From Mycolicibacterium tusciae (lineage in GTDB: Bacteria > Actinomycetota > Actinomycetes > Mycobacteriales > Mycobacteriaceae), in contig NZ_MVIM01000002.1 in the NCBI RefSeq assembly GCF_002086795.1, positions 372,001 to 436,000 of the forward strand: DNA of 64,000 nt. Reading direction: 5' to 3'. The position numbers were made by a program, and so were the translations under genes. Of the stretch, positions 1 through 8,400 are shown piece by piece. The notes under the pieces are model-generated. The model was not told the DNA's origin and made no database searches. It worked only from the letters and a program-made list of their open reading frames with translations. Numbering within the stretch: the first letter of the stretch is position 1; every line of letters starts with the position of its first letter.

Positions 1-1139
1 TTCAGGAGACCGCCGAGGCGATGTACCTCACGTCGGGGTACGTGTATTCCTCTGCGGCAGAGGCGGAGAAGGCGTTCACGGGCGACATCGACCGCTACGT
101 CTACTCGCGCTACGGAAATCCGACGATCTCGATGTTCGAGGAGCGGCTGCGGCTGATCGAGGGTGCGCCGGCGTGTTTCGCGACAGCGACGGGGATGGCC
201 GCGGTGTTCACCTCGCTGGGTGCGCTGCTCGCCGCGGGTGACCGATTGGTCGCCGCGCGCAGCCTCTTCGGTTCGTGCTTCGTGGTCTGCAGCGAGATCC
301 TGCCGCGCTGGGGTGTGGAGACGGTGTTCGTCGACGGCGACGACCTCTCGCAGTGGGAGGAGGCGCTTTCGGTGCCCACGCAGGCGGTGTTCTTCGAGAC
401 GCCGTCGAACCCGATGCAGCAGCTCGTGGACATCGCCGCGGTATGTGAGATGGCCCATGCGGTCGGTGCGAAGGTGGTGCTGGACAACGTTTTCGCCACA
501 CCTATTCTGCAGCAGGGCATGCCGCTGGGCGCCGATGTAGTCGTGTATTCGGGCACCAAGCACATCGACGGGCAGGGCCGGGTGCTCGGCGGCGCGATTC
601 TCGGCGACAAGCAGTACATCGACGAGCCCGTGCAGAAGCTGATGCGGCACACCGGCCCCGCGCTGAGCCCCTTCAACGCGTGGACCCTGCTGAAGGGTCT
701 GGAGACGTTGTCGGTGCGCGTCGAGTACCAGAACGCGTCGGCGCACCGCGTCGCCGAGTTCCTGGAGAACCATCCGGCCGTGAGCTGGGTGCGGTACCCG
801 TTCCTGGAGTCGCATCCGCAGTACGACCTGGCGAAGCGCCAGATGACCGGCGGTGGAACGGTTGTCACGTTCGAGCTCAAGGCGGCCGGCGGTGCCGATA
901 ATTCAAGTGCCGGCAAGGACCGCGCATTCGAGGTGCTCGACAAGCTACGGATCGTCGACATCTCGAACAACCTCGGCGATTCCAAGTCGCTGATCACCCA
1001 CCCGGCCACCACCACGCACCGCTCGATGGGGCCGGAGGGTCGCGCCGCGATCGGTCTCGGCGACGGGGTGGTGCGCATCTCGGTGGGGTTGGAGGGAACC
1101 GAGGACCTCATCGGCGATCTCGACCAGGCGTTGTCGTAG
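1..1139 (+). CDS. metZ: O-succinylhomoserine sulfhydrylase MetZ (5' end cut by window edge)
   Basis: PLP-dependent Cys/Met metabolism enzyme that makes homocysteine from O-succinylhomoserine and sulfide in methionine synthesis, in the cytosol. The reading frame is open from base 3, so the true start lies left of the window; about 35 N-terminal residues are missing compared with M. tuberculosis MetZ as I remember it. The PLP lysine is in the SGTKHIDGQGR motif (K180 counted from the methionine at base 21), and the YSRYGNPT and TATGMAA motifs near the N-terminus are typical of the family. The C-terminal THPATTTHR motif is present. The stop is TAG at 1137-1139. In M. tuberculosis this gene is Rv0391, which supports the placement of the whole window. 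Confidence 0.95.
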   Translation, partial: QETAEAMYLTSGYVYSSAAEAEKAFTGDIDRYVYSRYGNPTISMFEERLRLIEGAPACFATATGMAAVFTSLGALLAAGDRLVAARSLFGSCFVVCSEILPRWGVETVFVDGDDLSQWEEALSVPTQAVFFETPSNPMQQLVDIAAVCEMAHAVGAKVVLDNVFATPILQQGMPLGADVVVYSGTKHIDGQGRVLGGAILGDKQYIDEPVQKLMRHTGPALSPFNAWTLLKGLETLSVRVEYQNASAHRVAEFLENHPAVSWVRYPFLESHPQYDLAKRQMTGGGTVVTFELKAAGGADNSSAGKDRAFEVLDKLRIVDISNNLGDSKSLITHPATTTHRSMGPEGRAAIGLGDGVVRISVGLEGTEDLIGDLDQALS

Positions 1140-1147
1140 GTTCAACG

Positions 1148-1561
1148 GTGTCTCGCAAGTCCCAAGCGAAACAGGCTCGCCGCAAGAAGCGGCAGACGGC
1201 CCAGAACTCGCGATGGATTCCCGACACCGTGCTCGAAGGGCTCTCCGACGACATCGAGCTTGCTGCGGTGCTAGAGCGGCTCGACGAGCGAATCACGGAG
1301 CGCGGCTGGGTTTTTGACGAAGAGCTCTCCGATGATGAGTCGGCGCTCTGGTATTTCATCCCGTCGACGGCGGAGGTCCCTGACGTCGGGGACGTGGTGC
1401 CCGTGACCACGATCGCCATGACGTCGGACGACGTCGACGTCGTCCACGTCGTGTTCGTCGGCACCGCCGATGACTACCAGTTCGGGCTCGAGGAGTTGTT
1501 CGAGAATCTGGACGCGATCGAGGATTACCGCATGGGGAGCCCGATCCCGCAGTTCGCCTAG
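1148..1561 (+). CDS. Conserved mycobacterial protein of unknown function
   Basis: Encodes 137 residues from a GTG start 8 bases after the metZ stop, so it is probably co-transcribed with metZ. The first 20 residues are strongly basic (SRKSQAKQARRKKR), followed by an acidic region rich in Asp and Glu. No signal peptide, membrane segment or known catalytic motif is visible. The short spacing to metZ, the continuous open frame and mycobacterial-style codon use support a real gene. It ends with a 4-base overlap with the convergent dehydrogenase gene. I do not recognise a function. Confidence 0.75.
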   Translation: MSRKSQAKQARRKKRQTAQNSRWIPDTVLEGLSDDIELAAVLERLDERITERGWVFDEELSDDESALWYFIPSTAEVPDVGDVVPVTTIAMTSDDVDVVHVVFVGTADDYQFGLEELFENLDAIEDYRMGSPIPQFA

Positions 1562-2415
1562 GGCTTGTCCTCGACGACGCCCTGCGCGTCCTGCGCGCGC
1601 TGCTCGTAGCTCTGGCGCGCCTGCCGGTCGAAGGTCAGGAAAACAGTGTCGTTGCCCATCTTGTGCGACATCCAGCGACGCGTCTTCGCCGACAGCATCG
1701 GCGTGATCGCACCGAAGAATCGCCCCCACGGCGGTACCGATGCCAGCGTCTTCGGCTTGTCCAGCACCTTGAGGACGGCCGCCGCAATGTCCTCGGGCTC
1801 CACCGGTTTCTGCGCCGCGGAGGTGTGGGTGCCGGCGACCAACTCGGTGTTGGTGAACGTCGGCATCACACAGCTCACCTCGACGCCCTGTGGCGAGAAT
1901 TCGTCGGCGAGCCCCGAGGACAGTCCGACCACCGCGAACTTGGTGCCTGCGTAGACAACCTGTCCCGGGACGGCCAGCATGCCGGCAAGTGAGGCGATAT
2001 TGATGATGTGGCCGCTGCGACGAGCGACCATCTCGGGCAGCACCAACTGGCATCCGGTGAGCACGCCATAGAAGTTCACCTCGATGGTCGAGCGGATGGT
2101 CTGTTCCGACTGCTCCAGAAACGGTCCGATCGGCATGACGCCTGCGTTGTTGATCAGCACGTCGATTCGGCCACCGCCGTCAGTACGCGCCTTGTCGAGG
2201 AACGCTGCGAACGATTGCCGGTCGGTGACATCCAGCGGATAGCCCGAGACCTGGCCGAGGTTGGTCAGCTTAGCGACGGCCGATTCCTGCAGGGCTACCT
2301 CGCGGTCACCGATGACCACGCGGGCGCCACGGGCCAGCAGCGCTTTGGCGGTGGCGTATCCGATGCCGCGGGCGGCGCCGGTGATCGCGATGGTTTTTCC
2401 CCGGATGTTGTCCAT
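1558..2415 (-). CDS. Short-chain dehydrogenase/reductase (SDR)
   Basis: Classical SDR of 285 residues that should oxidise or reduce an unknown alcohol or ketone with NAD(P). The cofactor motif TGAARGIG is at residues 12-19, NNAG at 89-92, catalytic Ser142, and the YAGTK motif gives Tyr155 and Lys159. A C-terminal extension of about 40 residues beyond the usual 250-residue core is basic and ends in an acidic tail. I chose the ATG at 2415; the frame continues upstream to 2439, but the Rossmann fold begins only after 2415. It is transcribed away from tesA across a 104-base gap containing a palindrome, so the two genes may share an operator. The substrate cannot be predicted. Confidence 0.85.
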   Translation of the reverse strand: MDNIRGKTIAITGAARGIGYATAKALLARGARVVIGDREVALQESAVAKLTNLGQVSGYPLDVTDRQSFAAFLDKARTDGGGRIDVLINNAGVMPIGPFLEQSEQTIRSTIEVNFYGVLTGCQLVLPEMVARRSGHIINIASLAGMLAVPGQVVYAGTKFAVVGLSSGLADEFSPQGVEVSCVMPTFTNTELVAGTHTSAAQKPVEPEDIAAAVLKVLDKPKTLASVPPWGRFFGAITPMLSAKTRRWMSHKMGNDTVFLTFDRQARQSYEQRAQDAQGVVEDKP

Positions 2416-2424
2416 GCGGCCGAA

Positions 2425-2440
2425 CTTTACACGTGTCAAG
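2425..2440. promoter_or_regulatory. 16-base palindrome between SDR and tesA, candidate operator
   Basis: CTTTACAC-GTGTCAAG is an inverted repeat with one mismatch between its two 8-base arms. It lies 10 bases upstream of the SDR start and about 80 bases upstream of tesA. Size, symmetry and position fit a site for a TetR-like dimer controlling one or both divergent genes. No regulator gene is adjacent, so the assignment is inference. Confidence 0.4.
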
Positions 2441-2519
2441 TTTGGCTCGGAAGGGGATGTGCTGGTGCTGGCAGCGCAGAATCTTGGTCGCCGGCGCCGC
2501 GTCCATCTACCGTGGGGCC

Positions 2520-3266
2520 GTGACTTCAGAGCACGACAAGACGAAGGTCGAGCCGCGGCTCTACATCTTCCCCCACACCGGTGGGTCGGCCAACTTCTAC
2601 GTGCCGTTCGCCCGAGCGTTCACCGGTGGCACCAAATGCGTGGGGGTCCAGTACCCGGGCAAGCGCGCAGGCAAGGACCTGTCTCAGTACACGAGTCTCC
2701 CCGACCTGGCCGACAAGCTCTGCACACTGCTCAAGCCCGCCGATGCTCCGGCAGGGCAGGTCGCGTTCTTCGGGCACAGCATGGGTGCCCTGCTGGCCTT
2801 CGAGGTTGCGATGCGTTTCGAACGGGCCGGGAATCCCATCGCGGCATTCTTCGCATCGGCGTCCGCCGCCCCCGGGCTGTTACGGCAGCACGGCGGTCTG
2901 CAGGGTTCTGACCTGGAGATGCTGAGCTTGGTGAGCGACGTCACCGGGGCCAATCCGGAGTTTCTCAATGACGAGCAATTCGCCGCCACCCTGCTGCCGA
3001 CGCTGCGCGGCCTGAAGGCGATCGCATCCTACGACTGCCCGCCCGAGACGAAGGTATCGTGCCCCATCTACGGGCTGATGGCCGACAACGACGAGTTGGC
3101 CACTGCCGAACTGATGACACCGTGGGCGCAACGTACAACGTCGGACTTCGATCTCACCGTCTTCCCCGGCGACCATTTCTACATCAACGCTAATTTGCTG
3201 CAACTCGCGCCGTGGGTGGAGGAACGCTTGCTCACCCGATGCTCCGGTGCACCGCCGAGTGGGTAG
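2520..3266 (+). CDS. tesA: Type II thioesterase, TesA homologue
   Basis: Alpha/beta-hydrolase of 248 residues that removes acyl chains from polyketide synthase carrier domains, either to proof-read or to release product. GHSMGA holds the nucleophile Ser87. Asp189 or Asp191 (in LMADNDE) and His219 (in FPGDHFY) complete the likely triad. The sequence follows M. tuberculosis TesA (Rv2928) closely, including LYIFPH, VQYPG and SCPIY. I chose GTG at 2520; an in-frame frame opens at 2433 but its first 29 residues look unlike the family. In M. tuberculosis, TesA works with the Pps enzymes and contacts PpsE. Here it also lies immediately before the FAAL-PKS operon, with a 471-base gap. Confidence 0.88.
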   Translation: MTSEHDKTKVEPRLYIFPHTGGSANFYVPFARAFTGGTKCVGVQYPGKRAGKDLSQYTSLPDLADKLCTLLKPADAPAGQVAFFGHSMGALLAFEVAMRFERAGNPIAAFFASASAAPGLLRQHGGLQGSDLEMLSLVSDVTGANPEFLNDEQFAATLLPTLRGLKAIASYDCPPETKVSCPIYGLMADNDELATAELMTPWAQRTTSDFDLTVFPGDHFYINANLLQLAPWVEERLLTRCSGAPPSG

Positions 3267-3737
3267 CGGGGTGTCCACTGCAGCACCGGTCTTCGACCGT
3301 CAGCCCACGGCCGGTGATCGCGGGATTGCTGACTGGTGAGACTTTTGCTCAGCAAACGTTAAGGGAGAACTGGAGAGCAAATCTCGCCGCCGACGGTTCA
3401 TGGAACGTCCTAGGCTCCAAAAAAGCAGCGCACCGGCAGCGCTGGCGCATGATCTGTCGAGATGCACTGGACCACGATCACCACGGGCAAAGTTTTTCAT
3501 CTGCGCACATAGTAGGTGTGTCAGCTGCGGCGCCTTGACCGATTGGGCAACCGATTGACGCGACTGTTAAATTCGGTGCAGGGTCCGCACCCGCACGGGC
3601 CCGGGAAGTGTCGGCGCTTGGCTCTCTCTTCCTGACTGGAGTTTGCCGGACGGCGCATGTTGGTTTGCATCCCGACCTCACGCTCGAGTCCAACCCGGTT
3701 GCGAAACATAGGCGAAGACACGAAGAGGTTGCCCAGC
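3267..3737 (+). other. Non-coding stretch upstream of the FAAL-PKS operon
   Basis: 471 bases without a convincing gene; short open frames on both strands have no good start signal or recognisable sequence. The stretch should contain the promoter of the fadD26-to-papA5 operon. A TANNNT hexamer (TAAATT, 3568-3573) could be a -10 element, but I see no well-spaced -35. A short direct repeat at 3538-3557 lies just before it. No clear terminator for tesA was seen. Confidence 0.5.
3538..3557 (+). repeat. Short direct repeat (ACCGATTG twice, 12-base period)
   Basis: ACCGATTG occurs at 3538-3545 and again at 3550-3557, about one helical turn apart, 181 bases before the FAAL start and just upstream of a possible -10 hexamer. 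It could be a tandem binding site for a regulator on one face of the DNA. Chance occurrence is possible for so short a motif. Confidence 0.3.
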
Positions 3738-5489
3738 ATGCCCTACACCGAATTGTCGATTCCTGCGTTGGTGCGCGCGCGTGCCGCCGAGCACGGCGAC
3801 GCCACGGCGTACACGTGCATGGACGCAGCCCTGGACGGAACCGGCTTCGCTGAAAGCCTGACGTGGTCACAGGTCTACCGCCGGTCGCTGGTCGTGGCCG
3901 AGGAACTGCGCCGGGTCGGCACGACGGGTGATCGCGCGGCGATCCTGGCCCCGCAGGGCCTCGACTACATCGTCGGCTTCCTCGGCGCGCTACAGGCAGG
4001 CTTCATCGCAGTTCCGCTGTCAGTGCCCCAGTTCGGCGTTCACGATCTCAGGGTTGCTTCCACACTGCAGGACAGCGCCCCGGTCGCGCTGTTGACGACC
4101 TCATCGGTCGTCGCCGACGTCAACAAGTACGCGAGTGGCCAGCGCGGCCGACAGGGACCTGCGTTGATCGAGGTCGACCTGCTCGACTTGGATTCCACGC
4201 GCGACCTCGACACCACCGACCATTCCGGCCTCGGCGCGGCGTACCTCCAGTACACGTCCGGCTCCACCAGGACTCCGGCGGGAGTGATGGTCACGCACCG
4301 CAATGTCACGGCCAACCTCGACCAGGCGGTGCAGGACTATTTCGACTACAACGGCCAGACTCCCGAAGGCACCGTGATCGTGTCCTGGCTGCCCTTCTAC
4401 CACGATATGGGCCTGATCATGGGTGTCTGCGCACCGGTGGTCACCGGACGCCCCGCGGTGTTGATGAGCCCGCTGGCGTTCCTGCGTAAACCCGCGAGCT
4501 GGATTCAGCTTCTTGCCAGCCATCCTCACTCCGTTTCCGCGGCGCCCAACTTCGCATTCGACTTGGCCGTCCGGCGGACCTCCGATGCGGACATGGCGGG
4601 TCTGGACCTCGGTGGAGTGCAGGCCATTCTCAGCGGTGCCGAGCGCGTCGCCAGCGCCACGGTGAAGCGGTTCAACGGGCGGTTCGCCCCGTTCGGCCTG
4701 CAAGGGCATGTGATCCGCCCCTCCTACGGCTTGGCCGAGGCGACGCTCTACGTGGCCACGCCGCCACCCGGCAGGGCCGTCAAGACGGCCCGCTTCGACC
4801 TCGCGCAACTGTCGGCCGGCCTTGCCCGCCCCTGCGTCGGGGGCCGCGACGGCACCACCGAGCTGGTGAGTTACGGCGCGCCTCGCGCCTGCATGATCCG
4901 CATCGTTCGCCCGGAGACCGGCATCGAGCAGCCCGCGGGTGCCATCGGCGAGATTTGGGTGCACGGGGACAACGTCGCCCAGGGCTACTGGCGCAAACCG
5001 GAGCTGAGCGCGCGCACGTTCGACGCACGGATCACCGATCCTTCAACGGGAACACCGGCCGCGAGCTGGCTGCGCACCGGGGACCTGGGAGTCATCTCCG
5101 ACGGCGAGCTGTACATCATGGGGCGCCTGAAAGACCTGTTGATCGTCGATGGCCGCAACCACTATCCCGACGACATCGAGACGACGATCGGGGAGATCAC
5201 CGGAGGTCGCGTCGCCGCGATCGCCGTCGAAGACGACGACACCGAGAACCTCGTCGCGATCATCGAGCTGAAGCAACGCGGCTCCGTCGATGAGCATCCC
5301 GAGCGGCTCGACGTGGTGAAACGCGAAGTGTCCACGGCGCTCTGGCGGTTACACAATCTTCGTGTCGGTGACCTCGTGCTGGTGTCGCCCGGTTCGATCC
5401 CGATCACCACCAGCGGCAAGATCCGCCGGTCGTCATGTGCGGACCTGTATCGACAGGGCGAGTTCGACCGGCTGGACATCTCGGTATGA
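3738..5489 (+). CDS. fadD26: Fatty acyl-AMP ligase, FadD26 type
   Basis: Activates a fatty acid as its acyl-adenylate and passes it to a polyketide synthase carrier domain rather than to CoA. It has 583 residues, the length I remember for M. tuberculosis FadD26, and matches it throughout: LTWSQVY near the N-terminus, the P-loop YTSGSTRTPAG, SWLPFYHDMGLI, RPSYGLAEATLYVA, the LRTGDLGVISDGELYIMGR hinge region and the C-terminal SGKIRRSSC. The start ATG at 3738 gives the same N-terminus (MPxTxxSxPxL). Its stop overlaps the next start (ATGA), so it is translationally coupled to the PKS whose N-terminal ACP is the expected acceptor. The chain length of the starter cannot be read from sequence. It is the first gene of a seven-gene operon. 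Confidence 0.93.
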   Translation: MPYTELSIPALVRARAAEHGDATAYTCMDAALDGTGFAESLTWSQVYRRSLVVAEELRRVGTTGDRAAILAPQGLDYIVGFLGALQAGFIAVPLSVPQFGVHDLRVASTLQDSAPVALLTTSSVVADVNKYASGQRGRQGPALIEVDLLDLDSTRDLDTTDHSGLGAAYLQYTSGSTRTPAGVMVTHRNVTANLDQAVQDYFDYNGQTPEGTVIVSWLPFYHDMGLIMGVCAPVVTGRPAVLMSPLAFLRKPASWIQLLASHPHSVSAAPNFAFDLAVRRTSDADMAGLDLGGVQAILSGAERVASATVKRFNGRFAPFGLQGHVIRPSYGLAEATLYVATPPPGRAVKTARFDLAQLSAGLARPCVGGRDGTTELVSYGAPRACMIRIVRPETGIEQPAGAIGEIWVHGDNVAQGYWRKPELSARTFDARITDPSTGTPAASWLRTGDLGVISDGELYIMGRLKDLLIVDGRNHYPDDIETTIGEITGGRVAAIAVEDDDTENLVAIIELKQRGSVDEHPERLDVVKREVSTALWRLHNLRVGDLVLVSPGSIPITTSGKIRRSSCADLYRQGEFDRLDISV

Positions 5490-8400
5490 CGTCGTGGGGT
5501 CATTTCGAACCCGAACTGCGAAACTGGCTTGTCGACTACCTCGTCACCAATATCGGCTGCAGCCCCGACCAGATCGACCTCGACACACCCCTCAACGAAC
5601 TGGGCGTGGGATCGCGCGACGCGGTGGTGCTGTCCGGTGAACTGTCGGAGTTGTTGCGCCGACCGGTCTCACCGGTGGACTTCTGGCAGAACCCGACCAT
5701 CAACGCGTTGGCTCACGCGCTGCTCCACCCCGATCTGGAGCCGGCGGTCGGCTCATCGCCCGGCACCGCGGGCGGCTCGCTGAACGAGCCGATCGCCGTC
5801 ATCGGGCTGGGCTGCCGACTGCCGGGGGACATCCATGGACCCGATGCGCTGTGGGACTTCCTGACCGCAGGACGCTCCGCGGTTTCAACTGTGCCCGACG
5901 GGCGGTGGCAGGCATTCGATGACGGCTCATCGGAGGCGGCCGCGGCATTGGCCCAAACCACCCAGTGGGGCTCGTTTCTGAGCGACATCGCCGCCTTCGA
6001 CGCCGAATACTTCGGTATCGCGCCGCGCGAAGCAGACCGCATCGACCCGCAGCAGCGGTTACTGCTCGAGGTCGCGGTCGAAGCGCTCGAACACGCAGGC
6101 ATCCCGGCCGAATCGCTGCAGCGTTCGCAGACCGGGGTGTTCGCCGGCGCATGTGTCAGCGAATACGGCTACCTGGCCGCGCGTGACCTGGGCCAGATCG
6201 ACGCCTGGACGGGTACCGGCGGTGCCCTGAGCATCATCGCCAATCGGCTCTCCTACTTCCTGGACCTGCGTGGACCGTCGCTCACCGTGGACACCGCCTG
6301 CTCCTCCTCGCTCGTCGCGGTGCACCTGGCCTGTCAGAGCCTGCGCACCGGCCAATCCGAGCTGGCGATCGCCGCAGGGGTGAATGTGTTGCTTTCGCCT
6401 GCCATCACGCGCAGCTTCGATGCCGCGGGAGCGATGTCGCCGACCGGCGCCTGCCATGCGTTCGACGCCGCCGCCGACGGGTTCGTCCGCGGTGAGGGTT
6501 GCGGCGTCGCGGTGCTCAAGCGGCTCTCCGACGCGCAGCGTGACGGAGACCGGGTACTCGCGGTCGTCCGCGGCTCGGCCGTCAACCAAGACGGTCGATC
6601 CAATGGACTGATGGCTCCGAACCCGGCCGCGCAGGCCGCAGTCTTGCGGGCCGCCTGCGCCGATGCGGGCGTCAAGCCCGCCGAGGTCGCCTACGTCGAG
6701 GCGCATGGGACCGGAACGTTGCTCGGTGACCCCATCGAAGCCCGCGCCCTCGGCGCGGTCTACGGGCGCGGACGGCAACCCGACGCGCCGCTGCTGGTCG
6801 GCGCCGTGAAAACCAACCTCGGCCACCTGGAAGCAGCCGCGGGCATCGTCGGGCTGATCAAGGCAGCCCTGGCGGTGCAACGCGGCGCAATTCCAGCCAA
6901 CCTGCACTTCGAAACCCCCAACCCGCACATCCCCTTCGGCGAGCTCCGGCTGAAGGTGGTCGACGAACCGACCGAATGGGCGGCGACCGGACACCCGCGC
7001 CTCGCAGGCGTTTCGTCGTTCGGCTTCGGCGGAACGAACGCGCACGTGGTCCTCGAGCAGGCCCCCAAGGTGCGGGTGCAGGAGCCCACGGTGGCCCCTC
7101 AGGTGACCACTCTGGTCGTCACCGGAAAGAACCACGAGCGCCTGACCGCGATGGCGACGACGTTGGCCGACTGGATGGCCGACGCAGGGGCGCTGGTGCC
7201 GCTGGCCGACGTCGCGCACACGCTCAACCATCACCGGAGCCAGCACCCGACTTTCGCCACCGTCTGTGCGGTCGACCGCGCAGACGCCATCGCCGGACTG
7301 CGTGCGGTCGCCGCAGGCGAACTCGCGACCGGCGTGGTCGGTCTCCACCAGGGGCCGTGCGGATCCGGCACCGTGTTCGTGTATTCGGGTCAGGGTTCGC
7401 AGTGGGCCGGGATGGGCCGACGCCTGCTCGCCGCCGAACCGGCGTTCGCCGCCGCTGTCGGCGAGCTGGAGCCGGATTTCGTTGCCCAGGTGGGGTTCTC
7501 GCTGCACGACGTGCTGACCACCGGACAGGAACTCGTCGGAATCGAGCGAATCCAGCCGGTGCTGGTGGGCGTGCAGCTTGCACTGACCGCATTGTGGCGT
7601 ACGTACGGGGTCGAGCCGGACGCCGTGATCGGACATTCGATGGGTGAGGTGACGGCCGCCGTGGTGGCGGGCGCCCTTACTCCGGCGCAGGGCCTGGAGG
7701 TGATCGCGACCCGTTCGCGGTTGATGGCCGAACGCGCCGACAGGGGCGCGATAGCGCTGCTGGAGCTCGATGCGCCGGCCGTCGAGGCGTTGATCGCCGA
7801 ATTTCCAGGTGTCACGGTGGCGGTCTATGCCTCACCGCGCCAGACTGTGGTCGCCGGGCCGACCGAGGCCGTCGACGCCGTCGTCGCCAGGGCGATTGCG
7901 CAGAATACGTTCGCCCGCAGGGTTAACGTGGATGTGGCGTCCCACCACGCGATGATGGATCCGATCCTGCCGGAGTTGAAGGAGGCCTTGGCCGGCCTTA
8001 CGCCGAGGTCTCCGCTCATCCCGGTCATCAGCACGGTCGAGAACGCCGGTGCCGCACCGCTGTTCGACGCCGACCACTGGGCTGCCAACCTGCGCAACCC
8101 AGTCCGGTTCAGCCATGCCGTCGCCACCGCAGGCGCCACCGCATGCACGTTCGTCGAGATCAGTCCACATCCACTGCTCACCAAGGCGATTTCGGACACG
8201 CTCGCCGAGCCGGTCACGGGCAACGCGCATCACCACAGCCTCGGCACGTTGCAGCGCGACGCTCACGACACCCTTGAATTTCACACGAACCTCAATGCGA
8301 CACATACCGTCCGTCCACCGCACGGTGAACATCCCGCCGAGCCGCACCCGGCCATTCCGGTTGCCCCGTGGCGCCACGCCCGGCACTGGATGGACATCGC

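Noticed and set aside
6059..7636. 525-residue open frame on the minus strand inside the hybrid PKS gene
   Set aside because: Shadow of the GC-rich PKS frame; its product is Arg/Gly/His/Gln-rich low-complexity sequence without any known motif.
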